25,777 bases of DNA from the NCBI GenBank assembly GCA_964415365.1, contig CAYPYW010000030.1, positions 1-25,777 of the forward strand, given 5' to 3'. Below the pieces are notes generated by a model. That model was given only the letters and a program-made list of their open reading frames with translations. It did not search any database and was not told the origin of the DNA. This document shows, in pieces, positions 6,569-15,369 of this stretch. This DNA comes from Hydromicrobium sp964415365. GTDB lineage: Bacteria > Actinomycetota > Humimicrobiia > Humimicrobiales > Humimicrobiaceae. A program made the position numbers and the translations under genes. Each line of letters opens with the position of its first letter. The stretch's first letter is position 1.

Positions 6569-7444
6569 TTAGGGCCCTATTATTTTCTTTTTATTGACTA
6601 TATTTCTATACTCCAAAGGCTTGATTTTTTCGTATTTTTTAAATGATTTATAAAAATAGGAAGGATCTGAAAATCCTACTCTTGAAGCAATGTTATTTAC
6701 TGAAATAAAAGATATTTCCATTAGTCTCTTTGCTTTATTAAGTCTTTCTATGGCAAGAAGTTCGGGAAAACTCTTATTATAAAGATCTTTTAGGATGTGA
6801 CTTGTTCTTGATTCTGACAAAAACAATTCTTGTGCAAGGTCTTTTAATTTTATTGCTTCAGAGGACCTATTTAAAAAGAAATTTTTGATCTGCCATTCTC
6901 TAGGAGCAGTGTATCTTTCAGCAATATCTGCGTTACTAATTAAATATTCAAGATGGTTTCTTAACATTTTTGTCATTTGGTATAAGTGAAAAGTGTTTAT
7001 TTTTGAAATGTTAGAAAGTTTACTCAGATGACTCTTGATTTTAATCAAAGGCATTCTCGGTGATGTTATGGAGAAACTATTTGGAGGTAAGTTGTTCTCT
7101 CCAATTCCACTAAATGGTCCTAAATAAATAACTCCCAGAAGAAATCCTCTTATATAAATAGGTGAAACTATCTCTATAATTTTCCCTGGACATAATTTAT
7201 AAAAGCAATCTCGGGAATTCGAAAGATATTTCAATACATTAGCAATATCACAATTAACACAATTCTTACTATTATCAGCAGTTTTATTTAGTATACAAAT
7301 TGAATAATTATGATATCTTCTTTCTGGTAATAACCACGTGCTAAGTTTTCCGGAAAAGTCATTAAAGACTATTTTTAAGTTATTAGTATACTCAAATGAA
7401 AGAAAAGATTTCTCTATGTTTTCAACTATAATATCATCAACCAT
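6569..7444 (-). CDS. AraC-family regulator with PocR-like sensor domain
   Basis: 291 residues. The C-terminal ~100 residues are an AraC-type double helix-turn-helix: IKLKDLAQELFLSESRTSHILKD then ISVNNIASRVGFSDPSYFYKSFKKYEKIKPLEYR. The N-terminal part (about 10-170) has the Cys-rich pattern CVNCDIAN ... CFYKLCPG followed by IVSPIYIRGFLLGVIYLGPF, as in PocR sensory domains, which bind small metabolites such as polyols. It is divergent from the FAD oxidoreductase and separated by 126 bases, so it most likely regulates the catabolic cluster to its right. A TATAAT at 7465-7460 on the minus strand would give a very short leader. No clear ribosome site is seen before the ATG. Confidence 0.85.
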   Translation of the reverse strand: MVDDIIVENIEKSFLSFEYTNNLKIVFNDFSGKLSTWLLPERRYHNYSICILNKTADNSKNCVNCDIANVLKYLSNSRDCFYKLCPGKIIEIVSPIYIRGFLLGVIYLGPFSGIGENNLPPNSFSITSPRMPLIKIKSHLSKLSNISKINTFHLYQMTKMLRNHLEYLISNADIAERYTAPREWQIKNFFLNRSSEAIKLKDLAQELFLSESRTSHILKDLYNKSFPELLAIERLNKAKRLMEISFISVNNIASRVGFSDPSYFYKSFKKYEKIKPLEYRNIVNKKKIIGP

Positions 7445-7570
7445 AAAACAATATTATCAATTATAGCAAAAATTTCAATAATAACAGCAATAATTTACAT
7501 TGATTATATGAGTTATAGTAATAATATTCTAATTATATTATTTTGTAAAAGTAATTACAGGGGAGACTAA

Positions 7571-8887
7571 GTGGAATATTATAATTTAAAGAAAAAAATT
7601 CCTTTGGTAAAAGAAATTGATGTACTAATAGCTGGAGGTGGCCCAGCAGGATTTGCAGCAGGGATAGCTGCAGCTAGAAATGGTACAGAAGTTATAATCG
7701 TTGAAAGATTTAATTGCTTGGGTGGAGCAGCTACTGCTGGATTGGTAGGACCCTTTATGAGTACTGCAGGAGATTGTGGAGGTATCTATAAGGAGTTTTT
7801 ATTCAGATTAAATAAGATAGGTGGGAGAATAGGTAAAGCTTTTAGTGTAGAACATTTTAAATACCTTGCCCAGATAATGTGTGAAGAAGAAAATGTAAAA
7901 CTTTTTATAAATTCCTACATTGTCGACGTAATGTTAGAAGGCAACCAATTGAAAGGAGTTATTATTATAAATAAAGGAGGACTCCAAGCAATAGGTGCGA
8001 AGGTTGTTATTGATGCAACTGGAGATGGAGATGTCGCTTTTCTAGCTGGAGCTCTATTTGAGATGGGGGATAAAAATGGAGAATGTCAGTCAACATCTAT
8101 GATGTTCCACATAAATGGATTTAATAAAAAAACAAAAAAATATCTATCAAGAGGAATAATAAATGAAAAAAATCCTCTAGGAAGAGGTATTGGAGATATT
8201 AAACAGAAATTTAAACTTGCTAGAAGTAGGGGAGAAATTAATCTTCCTGATTTTGTAGATACTATATGGGGAAGACATGGAAGTACAATACAAGATGGAG
8301 AATTATCTTTTAATGTTGATATGACATGGTGGGGGGTCAACGGCGTTAATCCCAAAGAAATAAATCAAGCAGATATTGAGGGAAGAAAATATGTATGGGA
8401 ATGTCTAAAATTCATCCATAAATATATTCCGGATGCAAAAAATACTTATATTTCTAGAACCCCGTTTCTTTATGGAATCCGGGAGTCGCGTAGGATTTTA
8501 GGTGATTATTATCTCACTAGAGAAGACGTATTATCTGCAAGAAAATTTAAAGATGGAATTGCTAAAGGTTCTTTTCATATAGATATTCATGGTCCAGAAA
8601 CATTTAAAGAAGGATGGAAAAGAACATGTGTTCCAAAAGGTGATTGGTATGAAATTAGTTATCGATGTCTTTTACCTAAGGATTTAGACTTTATAATTAC
8701 GTCTGGAAGGTGTATTTCTTCTGATCATGATGCAAACAGTTCATTAAGAGTAATGCCAATCTGTATGGCTACTGGTCAAGCGGCGGGGATAGCTGCAGCA
8801 ATTTCAGTGAAAGATGAAATAAATACTCGAGAAATAAAAGGGGAAAGAATCCGTAAACTATTAATTTCACAAGGAGCAGATTTATAA
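7571..8887 (+). CDS. FAD-dependent oxidoreductase (FAD_oxidored family)
   Basis: 438 residues. The N-terminal dinucleotide fold DVLIAGGGPAGFAAGIAAARNG (Gly motif residues 22-27) and the following ERFNCLGGAATAGLVGPF are typical of the FAD_oxidored family (PF12831). A C-terminal FAD contact follows: TSGRCISSDHDANSSLRVMPICMATGQAAGIAAA. Members of this family are common in carbohydrate clusters; substrates are mostly undefined. The GTG start has GGGGAG 6 bases upstream. It is the first gene on the plus strand after the divergent AraC-type regulator and precedes the ABC transporter, so it probably belongs to the same regulon. Confidence 0.85.
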   Translation: MEYYNLKKKIPLVKEIDVLIAGGGPAGFAAGIAAARNGTEVIIVERFNCLGGAATAGLVGPFMSTAGDCGGIYKEFLFRLNKIGGRIGKAFSVEHFKYLAQIMCEEENVKLFINSYIVDVMLEGNQLKGVIIINKGGLQAIGAKVVIDATGDGDVAFLAGALFEMGDKNGECQSTSMMFHINGFNKKTKKYLSRGIINEKNPLGRGIGDIKQKFKLARSRGEINLPDFVDTIWGRHGSTIQDGELSFNVDMTWWGVNGVNPKEINQADIEGRKYVWECLKFIHKYIPDAKNTYISRTPFLYGIRESRRILGDYYLTREDVLSARKFKDGIAKGSFHIDIHGPETFKEGWKRTCVPKGDWYEISYRCLLPKDLDFIITSGRCISSDHDANSSLRVMPICMATGQAAGIAAAISVKDEINTREIKGERIRKLLISQGADL

Positions 8888-8977
8888 AATAAGTAGATAA
8901 AGATTTGTTATATAAAAAACTTGTTGGTAATTGACAACAGATTAATAAAAGTTATTGATTGCAATATTTGAAAGGAG

Positions 8978-8997
8978 GTAGATATAGTAGTATCTAC
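8978..8997. promoter_or_regulatory. Inverted repeat upstream of the ABC transporter
   Basis: GTAGATA (8978-8984) and TATCTAC (8991-8997) form a 7-bp inverted repeat around a 6-base spacer. It lies ~105 bases before the binding-protein gene and ~40 bases after a TTGACA (8931-8936). It could be an operator or an mRNA hairpin; nothing decides between these. Confidence 0.35.
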
Positions 8998-9048
8998 TAA
9001 ATGGTTTATTAAGTGAATAGTTAATAAATAGTAAACGGAGGTGTGCTT

Positions 9049-9063
9049 ATGGTAATAAATTAG
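9049..9063 (+). CDS. Four-codon mini-ORF with a perfect ribosome site (possible leader)
   Basis: ATG-GTA-ATA-AAT-TAG follows GGAGG (9037-9041) by 7 bases, a better ribosome site than most genes in the window have. It ends 38 bases before the binding-protein start. It may be a leader peptide, or the site may be the relic of a longer gene. Four codons cannot be identified by similarity. Confidence 0.25.
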   Translation: MVIN

Positions 9064-9101
9064 TATTTTAGAAAATTATTTATTTAGAAAGGATTTTAAC
9101 G

Positions 9102-10460
9102 ATGAAAGTGAAAAGGATTGCAATTCTATTACTAATTGGGTTGTTTGTAGTTTTCATTCTCTTTATGGGAGTAGGTTGCACAGAAGCAGCTCACACGGAA
9201 GCAGTTCAAGTAGAAGAAGTTCAAGAAGAAGCTCCAACTGAAGAAGCGGCAGAGGAAGTTATAGAAGAAGAGGTAACTATTACTTTCTGGGGTTTTGGTC
9301 CAGTAGCTGAAGCAGTAAAAAATGTAGCAGGGCCTGCTTTTACGAAGCTACATCCTAATGTAGCAGTTGAAGTAGTTATGTTTGGGCCATGGGACATGAT
9401 GGATAAATTTTATTCTGCTATAGTTTCAGGAGAAGGATTACCTGATTGTGCAATGACGGTAAGAAGAATGATGGATAAGTATCTAATGTCTGAATTACTC
9501 TATGATTTTACAGATTTTGTAAATGTGGAACATAAAGGAGAGTTTACAGAAGCTTTTACTGTTGATGTAACATCGCCTGACGGGAAAGTTCTTGCAGTAG
9601 CTGCTACGTCCGGCCCTACAGTTATTTTCTATAATAAACAACTTGCAGAAGAGCTTGGCCTTAATGTAGATGAGATAGTTACATGGGATGACTATTATAA
9701 TATCTGCATGGATATTGGAACTGCTAATCCAGATGTATATCTCCAACCTCTTTATTATCCTGGAGGCACCTGGGGTTCAAATAACTGGAGGATCTATGTT
9801 CAATCAGCAGGTGCGAATATCTATGATGAAGAAGGAATGGTAATCGAGGATAATGAAAAATTGAAGGAGATAACCAGGTTCTTTTATAAATTACATACCG
9901 ATATTAATATAATAACGGGAGCAGTAAATGATCCGGCAATATTTGACGCCTTCTATAATGATGAAATGCTTTTCTACCCAGCTAATTCCCAAAAGTTAAT
10001 GGCACTTGAGAATGCAAAACCAGGTATTATAGAAAAATTAGGTGTAATTCCATGGCCGCTTTGGAGCAAAGATGCACCGGCTACTACTGGTAACTGGGGA
10101 GGAGAAGCCATGACTGTTCCCAAGAATGCTCCAAATGCTGAAATTGCAGCAGAATTTGTTAAGTTCCTCACAACAAGTGAAGAAGTAATGTCAGGTATGT
10201 GGGTTGAATCAGCAAGTGTTCCAAATTATGGACCTATTAGAGAAAAACTTTTAGAAACTACTGACCTTGGAAGTACTGCGCATCAAGAGTTACTAGAGGC
10301 TGTAGAAGTAAGAGAAGTAGCAACATGGCATTTTTTTGATTGGGCACAAACTGAGAAAATTTTAGGTGATAATCTTGATGCTATGATAGCAGGAAATATG
10401 ACACCTGACGAAATGTGGGATACTACTGCAGCACAGTTGAAAAAAATACTTGAAAGGTAA
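9102..10460 (+). CDS. ABC transporter sugar-binding lipoprotein
   Basis: 452 residues with a lipoprotein signal: basic start MKVKR, a hydrophobic core, and lipobox GVGC with the lipidated Cys at residue 26. A Glu-rich spacer (about residues 30-60) leads to a family 1 solute-binding domain: VTITFWGFGPVAE, FYNKQLAEELGL, TWDDYYNICMD, and GNWGGEAMTVPKNAPNAEIAAEFVKFLTTSEEV. It captures a sugar or polyol outside the cell for the two permeases downstream. The ATG has AAAGGA upstream. The ligand cannot be told from sequence; the neighbouring sulfatase hints at a sulfated or sulfate-bearing sugar. Confidence 0.92.
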   Translation: MKVKRIAILLLIGLFVVFILFMGVGCTEAAHTEAVQVEEVQEEAPTEEAAEEVIEEEVTITFWGFGPVAEAVKNVAGPAFTKLHPNVAVEVVMFGPWDMMDKFYSAIVSGEGLPDCAMTVRRMMDKYLMSELLYDFTDFVNVEHKGEFTEAFTVDVTSPDGKVLAVAATSGPTVIFYNKQLAEELGLNVDEIVTWDDYYNICMDIGTANPDVYLQPLYYPGGTWGSNNWRIYVQSAGANIYDEEGMVIEDNEKLKEITRFFYKLHTDINIITGAVNDPAIFDAFYNDEMLFYPANSQKLMALENAKPGIIEKLGVIPWPLWSKDAPATTGNWGGEAMTVPKNAPNAEIAAEFVKFLTTSEEVMSGMWVESASVPNYGPIREKLLETTDLGSTAHQELLEAVEVREVATWHFFDWAQTEKILGDNLDAMIAGNMTPDEMWDTTAAQLKKILER

Positions 10461-10489
10461 AATAGAGATATAAAGCAGTATAAGATATT

Positions 10490-10524
10490 GTGGGGGCGGT
10501 ATCTCTTTCAGGAGACACCCCCAC
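10490..10524 (+). terminator. Strong hairpin between binding protein and permeases
   Basis: GTGGGGG (10490-10496) pairs with CCCCCAC (10518-10524), and the interior (GTATCTC against GAGACAC) extends the stem with a mismatch. No long T-run follows, so it may act as a 3' stabiliser or partial terminator that keeps the binding-protein transcript in excess over the permeases, as is common in such operons. Confidence 0.55.
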
Positions 10525-10556
10525 TATAACATGGTTTTATAAAAACTGGAGGAAAA

Positions 10557-11414
10557 TTGTTTGATAAAAAGAAAAGTCCTTATATATTTGTAGCTCCATT
10601 TTTAATTATGTTTTTAATTTTCTGGGTTTGGCCAATCGTGCAGTCATTTATCTGGAGTTTTAGTGAATGGGATGGTATTACTGAAAGTAAGTTTATTGGA
10701 TTTAGAAATTACATATTGCTTTTTAAAGATGGAGACTTTTTAATATCTCTTAGAAATACAATTTTAGCAGCAATAGTTTATATTATAATACTACTGGCAG
10801 TAGCTCTTGTATTGGGATTAATATTAAATTCTACAGCACTTAAAGGCCGAACTTTTTTTAGATCCTCTTTTTTTATCCCGGTTACTGTCTCTCTTCCAGT
10901 TGTAGCATTAATATTTTTTATAATATATGCATATAATAATGGGTTGATTAATAATATTCTATCATTTATTGGTATACCTGTATCAATAAATTGGCTTGGA
11001 GATTCAAGGACTGCTCTATGGTCAATAGTAGCTTTAAGAGTATGGAGAGCAGCAGGCTATTATACAGTCTTCGTTATTGCAGGACTGCAGACAATACCTA
11101 AAAGTATTGTTGAAGCAGGACAGGTAGACGGAGCAAGTACCGGTCAGGTGATCAGGTATATTATTATACCACAGCTTAAACCTATAATAGTCTATATTGT
11201 TATTGCTTCTTCAATATGGGCTTTTCAACTTTTTGAAGAGCCCTGGATATTGACACAGGGTGGTCCAATCAATGCTACATCTACAGTAGCCATTCATATA
11301 TACCGAAATGCATTTCAGTTTTTTAAGTTAGGATATGCTTCTGCAAGTGCATATGTTTTAACAATGGTAATCATGATTTTTGCAATTGTTAACCTTAAAA
11401 TTGCAAGAGATTAA
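10557..11414 (+). CDS. ABC sugar permease, MalF/UgpA type
   Basis: 285 residues with about six membrane segments, from YIFVAPFLIMFLIFWVWPIV to the C-terminal LTMVIMIFAIVNLKIA. The ATPase-contact EAA loop is clear: EAGQVDGASTGQVIRYIIIP followed by QLKP. The TTG start is preceded by TGGAGGA at a good distance. It pairs with the next gene to form the transmembrane pore of a CUT1-type importer. No ATP-binding subunit is present in the window; CUT1 systems often share one encoded elsewhere. Confidence 0.93.
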   Translation: MFDKKKSPYIFVAPFLIMFLIFWVWPIVQSFIWSFSEWDGITESKFIGFRNYILLFKDGDFLISLRNTILAAIVYIIILLAVALVLGLILNSTALKGRTFFRSSFFIPVTVSLPVVALIFFIIYAYNNGLINNILSFIGIPVSINWLGDSRTALWSIVALRVWRAAGYYTVFVIAGLQTIPKSIVEAGQVDGASTGQVIRYIIIPQLKPIIVYIVIASSIWAFQLFEEPWILTQGGPINATSTVAIHIYRNAFQFFKLGYASASAYVLTMVIMIFAIVNLKIARD

Positions 11415-11435
11415 TTTAGTATAGAAGGAAACCAA

Positions 11436-12266
11436 ATGATTAGTAAGAGATATTTAACCAAGGAAATTATTCTCCTTTTTGTAGTTGGTATGATGGCTCT
11501 GGTGGCTTTATTTCCATTTTACTGGATGCTAGTATCTTCATTTAGGACAAACAGTGAAATCTTTAGCACCAAGTTAAATCTTATTCCTACATCATTAAAT
11601 ATACAAAATTATATCGAACTTATAAAAACAACTGGCTTTCCAAGATGGATGCTAAATTCTGTAATAGTTGCACTATCAACCACAGCACTTGGTTTATTCT
11701 TTAGTACATTTGCCGGGTATGCTTTTGCAAAATATAATTTCTTTGCAAAAAATGTAATTTTTCTAGTTGTATTTCTTATGATGTCAGTACCCCGTTTTGT
11801 AACAATAATTCCCATATTTAAGTTAATGTCATTTCTTGGTCTTGTAAATACTTATTGGGCATTAATCCTTCCTTTTGCTATAAATCCTTTTTCAGTTTTT
11901 TTAATGAGACAATATATTAAAAATATTCCTGATGATCTATTGGATAGCGCTAGGATAGATGGCTGTAATGAACTGCAGATTGTAATTCGTATTATTATGC
12001 CTTTAATAAAACCATCACTTGGTGCTGCAGGAATTTTTATTCTTATGATGTCCTGGAATAATTATCTATTTGCTTTAATTTTAATGAAATCAGACAATAT
12101 GATACTTTTCCCGGTAGGACTTGCTTCTCTTAAAGAATTATTTGTAGTTGAATATGGAATGATCATGGCAGGCTCTTTATTGTCTACTCTGCCACTTATA
12201 ATAGGATTTTTATTATTACAAAGACAATTTATTGCCGGACTTACTGAAGGTGCTGTTAAGGGGTAG
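11436..12266 (+). CDS. ABC sugar permease, MalG/UgpE type
   Basis: 276 residues: an N-terminal membrane segment, the MalG-type FPFYWMLVSSFRTNSEIF entry, and the EAA loop DSARIDGCNELQIVIRIIMP followed by LIKPSLGAAG. The end, LLLQRQFIAGLTEGAVKG, is the usual MalG C-terminus, so the gene is complete. It follows the first permease by 21 bases with GAAGGAAA as ribosome site. It forms the heterodimeric pore with the preceding permease. Confidence 0.93.
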   Translation: MISKRYLTKEIILLFVVGMMALVALFPFYWMLVSSFRTNSEIFSTKLNLIPTSLNIQNYIELIKTTGFPRWMLNSVIVALSTTALGLFFSTFAGYAFAKYNFFAKNVIFLVVFLMMSVPRFVTIIPIFKLMSFLGLVNTYWALILPFAINPFSVFLMRQYIKNIPDDLLDSARIDGCNELQIVIRIIMPLIKPSLGAAGIFILMMSWNNYLFALILMKSDNMILFPVGLASLKELFVVEYGMIMAGSLLSTLPLIIGFLLLQRQFIAGLTEGAVKG

Positions 12267-12276
12267 TAAAAAACTC

Positions 12277-12450
12277 ATGGGAATAGAATTGTTAAATATG
12301 TGTTTAAGAGTTTATGCTAATGTGCCAGTGAAAAATATAATAGCATTAATCGAAGCTATTAAAGAGAATGGATATGATAATCGTGTAATCTATTTCAACC
12401 CCTGGGATTGCTGCAACAGCAATCTTAAGTTTTATATTCTGTTGGAATGA
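12277..12450 (+). pseudogene. Unidentified gene fragment
   Basis: A 57-codon open stretch whose first ~40 residues look like real protein (LRVYANVPVKNIIALIEAI then KENGYDNRVIYF). The pattern faintly recalls the LIxxLIExGYxDRILL segment of phosphotriesterase-like or amidohydrolase proteins. From about 12389 the sequence belongs to a permease fragment in another frame, so the two decayed genes appear to be joined here. The identification is weak. Confidence 0.3.
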
Positions 12451-12655
12451 ATTTTTCTTTGCTTTGATACTTACTCATAGGGATGCTACAACTGCGACTG
12501 TAGGAATATTAAACTTTATGATATTCGAATAGGTTAACTGGGGTCCTATTGCAGCTGGTTCAATTATTATTGCACTTCCTGTTATTATTATGGGGATAGC
12601 CGTACGAAAGTATCTTGTACGAGGTTTGGCTGCAGGTGCTATAAGTGCTGAATGA
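12389..12655 (+). pseudogene. C-terminal fragment of a second MalG-type permease, with in-frame TAG
   Basis: The frame reads STPGIAATAILSFIFCWNEF, FALILTHRDATTATVGILNF, MIFE, TAG (12530-12532), VNWGPIAAGSIIIALPVIIM, then VRKYLVRGLAAGAISAE and a TGA stop. This matches the last third of MalG/UgpE permeases, where a Gln usually precedes VNWG, so the TAG probably arose from CAG. The N-terminal two thirds are missing. It lies directly after an intact MalG-type gene but differs from it in sequence, so it derives from another transporter and not from a local duplication. It is too short and interrupted to be functional. Confidence 0.75.
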
Positions 12656-12732
12656 GGTTTTCTCTCTGTTATAGAATTTTTATAATTATTAAAAATGTTA
12701 ATTATGAAATTAGCTAGATATGGCTTTAAAGA

Positions 12733-14202
12733 ATGTCTATAAGTAAAAAATTGAATTTTATTTGGTTTACCACTGATCAACAACGCTATGATACTATAGC
12801 TAGCCTTGGTAATAAATATATTAAGACACCCAATTTAGATAAACTTGTTAATGAAGGTGTTGCCTTTATAAATACATATGCTCAAAATCCAGTTTGTACA
12901 CCAAGTAGGGCTAGTTTTTTAACAGGCAGGTACCCTCAATCTACCGGGGTTCGTTGTAACGGAAACGATTATTTTCCAGACAATGAGATTTTGGTAACCA
13001 GGATGCTTTCTGATGCTGGTTATAAATGTGGATTAGTCGGAAAATTACACCTTTCCGGGGCGCAGGGAAGGATGGAAAAAAGAACAAATGATGGATATTC
13101 TTTTTTCAAATGGAGCCATCACCCACATAATGATTGGGAAGATGGTCTAAATGATTATCAGAACTGGCTTAAATCCAAAGGTATAAAATGGGAAGAGAAA
13201 TATAAGGGAAAATATCTTAATCTAAATACGTGGCCTCCAATAGAATCTCCTAATTTCAGCGGGAAAGAAGTGGGAATTGAATTACCATATCATCAGACTA
13301 CATGGTGTGTTGAGGAGGCAATGAATTTTATCGAGCAGAATAGCAATAAACCATGGAGTGTTAGCATTAATACTTTTGACCCACATCCCCCATTTGACCC
13401 TCCCCAGAAGTTTAAGGACAAAATAGATTATAAAAAAATGCCATTGCCACTATGGAAGGATGGGGAACTTGATAATAAACCAGCCTTTCACTTGGACGAT
13501 TATTTAGGAGAAAATGTTTTTTTTGAAAGTACTATTGGAATCACCAATGATGCGAAACGGGAAAAAGTAAGGGACTATTATGCTATGGTAGAAGTAATAG
13601 ATAATCAACTTGGTATTCTAATGGACTTTATTGAAGAAAAAGGAATAAAGGGAGAAACAGTAATAATATTCATGAGTGACCATGGTGAAATGGCCGGAGA
13701 TCATGGCATTTATGGAAAGGGACCTTATTTTTATGAGGGAGCAGTGCGTGTACCTCTAATTATATCATGTCCAGGCACAATACAATCGGGAATAAAAAGT
13801 AGTGCTCTTGTAGAGTTAGTTGACATAACTCCAACAATTTTAGAACTAGCTGGAATAGAAATACCCAATTACATTCAGGGAAAAAGTTTAGCGTCTATCT
13901 TAAAAGGTGAGGCAAATCCTGATTTTCACAAAAATGCTGTGTCTTGTGAATATTTTCATAGTTTACTTGGAAATCATGAAGTAAATGCTACTATGCATTT
14001 TGATGGAAGATATAAGATTATAGTTCATCATGGTTTTACAATAGGTGAATTATATGATTTAAAGTACGACCCTTGTGAGTATGAAAATCAATGGAGTAAT
14101 ATTGAATATAGAACTATAAAACATGAGTTAATAAAAAGATGTTTTGATAATGCAATATTAAATAATTTGAATCCCAGATTTGATCCTATACTAAAATACT
14201 AG
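12733..14202 (+). CDS. Type I sulfatase (Cys-type, cytosolic)
   Basis: 489 residues of the alkaline-phosphatase-like sulfatase family. The formylglycine motif is CTPSR (Cys55 to Arg59) followed by ASFLTGRYP. The calcium site is indicated by WFTTDQQ at the start and MSDHGEMAGDHG later. The Cys, not Ser, and an anaerobic setting imply activation by a radical-SAM anSME enzyme, which is not in the window. There is no signal peptide, so it would act in the cytoplasm on an already imported sulfated sugar or small sulfate ester. The C-terminus (IGELYDLKYDPCEYENQW) is typical. It is placed between the transporter and the dehydrogenase/kinase genes. The ribosome site is weak. The natural substrate is unknown; some family members hydrolyse phosphonates. 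Confidence 0.9.
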   Translation: MSISKKLNFIWFTTDQQRYDTIASLGNKYIKTPNLDKLVNEGVAFINTYAQNPVCTPSRASFLTGRYPQSTGVRCNGNDYFPDNEILVTRMLSDAGYKCGLVGKLHLSGAQGRMEKRTNDGYSFFKWSHHPHNDWEDGLNDYQNWLKSKGIKWEEKYKGKYLNLNTWPPIESPNFSGKEVGIELPYHQTTWCVEEAMNFIEQNSNKPWSVSINTFDPHPPFDPPQKFKDKIDYKKMPLPLWKDGELDNKPAFHLDDYLGENVFFESTIGITNDAKREKVRDYYAMVEVIDNQLGILMDFIEEKGIKGETVIIFMSDHGEMAGDHGIYGKGPYFYEGAVRVPLIISCPGTIQSGIKSSALVELVDITPTILELAGIEIPNYIQGKSLASILKGEANPDFHKNAVSCEYFHSLLGNHEVNATMHFDGRYKIIVHHGFTIGELYDLKYDPCEYENQWSNIEYRTIKHELIKRCFDNAILNNLNPRFDPILKY

Positions 14203-14265
14203 TATTTAGTGTAGAGCATGGTAGTAATTGTTTAAAGTTTTTAAAAAGCATGAAAGGATAAAATA

Positions 14266-15273
14266 TTGAAGGCATTCTTTATTACTTCACCCGGGAATAG
14301 TGAAATTATGGATATAGAAATTCCCACTATTGCTTCGGATGAAATATTGATAGAGGTTAAGGCTGTTGGCATATGTGGTACAGATATGCATATATACAAT
14401 GGCGACTATTTTGGTGAATATCCAAGAATTCCAGGTCACGAGTTCTGTGGCATTGTGGCGGATATAGGTAAAGAGGTGAAATATTTTAATATTGGACAAA
14501 GAGTTGCAGTAGATCCAAATATTTTTTGTGAAAAATGCACAGCTTGTCAGCAAAATAAACAGAACTTCTGTAAAAATTTTGCGGCAGTTGGTGTTACAAG
14601 GCATGGAGCATTTTCTAAATATGTCACAGTACCAGACCGATGTGTATTTAGTATAAATGACATGCCATTTATTGAGGGGGCAATGATCGAACCCTTGGCT
14701 TGTGTGGTTTATGGACAAGAAAATGCACGTCCTCCAATTGGCGGAGATGTTCTTATTATCGGAGCGGGACCAATAGGTCTAATGCACACTCAGCTTGCAC
14801 ATTTAAATGGTGCAGCAAATGTTACTGTTGTCGACTTATTTCCTGAGAAATTGGAACTTGCAAAACAGCTTGGAGCTAATAGAGTATATTCCTCAAAAGA
14901 ATTTGAAAATATGAAGATGGTTAATTCTTTTGAATTGATAATTGACTGTACAGGGATACCAGTTGTTGTAGAAAACTCGGTTAAATACATCAAAGATACA
15001 GGCACAATGCTTTTCTTTGGAGTTGCTCCCCAAAAAAGTAAAATTTCTATAAGCCCGTATGAGATATTTAAGCGAGAGCTTAAGATTGTAGGATCATTTG
15101 CTTTAAAGAAGACCTTCGGTAAGGCAATTAATTTAATAAATAGCGGTAGTATAAATGTTGCACCATTAGTAGATAAAAAACTTTCACTTTCAGAACTACC
15201 TGAATTTTTTAAAAATTTCGAATTGAGAAATAATGGTTTAAAAACTATTGTTTATCCAAACGGTTCTGACTAA
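14266..15273 (+). CDS. Zinc-dependent medium-chain dehydrogenase (polyol/sugar type)
   Basis: 335 residues of the MDR superfamily. Catalytic zinc ligands are in VGICGTDMH and GHEFCG; the structural zinc is held by four cysteines in CEKCTACQQNKQNFC. The cofactor domain has IIGAGPIGLMHTQLA, and the acidic VVDLFPEK indicates NAD(H) preference. Close architectural relatives are sorbitol, threonine and galactitol-phosphate dehydrogenases. It probably oxidises a sugar or polyol released after import and desulfation; the exact substrate is not readable. The start is TTG with AAAGGA upstream. Confidence 0.9.
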   Translation: MKAFFITSPGNSEIMDIEIPTIASDEILIEVKAVGICGTDMHIYNGDYFGEYPRIPGHEFCGIVADIGKEVKYFNIGQRVAVDPNIFCEKCTACQQNKQNFCKNFAAVGVTRHGAFSKYVTVPDRCVFSINDMPFIEGAMIEPLACVVYGQENARPPIGGDVLIIGAGPIGLMHTQLAHLNGAANVTVVDLFPEKLELAKQLGANRVYSSKEFENMKMVNSFELIIDCTGIPVVVENSVKYIKDTGTMLFFGVAPQKSKISISPYEIFKRELKIVGSFALKKTFGKAINLINSGSINVAPLVDKKLSLSELPEFFKNFELRNNGLKTIVYPNGSD

Positions 15274-15369
15274 CGAATTCCTATCTAGGCTTAGATTTAA
15301 AAATGAAAAAACATTGATAAAATTTATTCTGATTTATTATGTACTTTAAAAATAGAAAGGAGTATAGAT

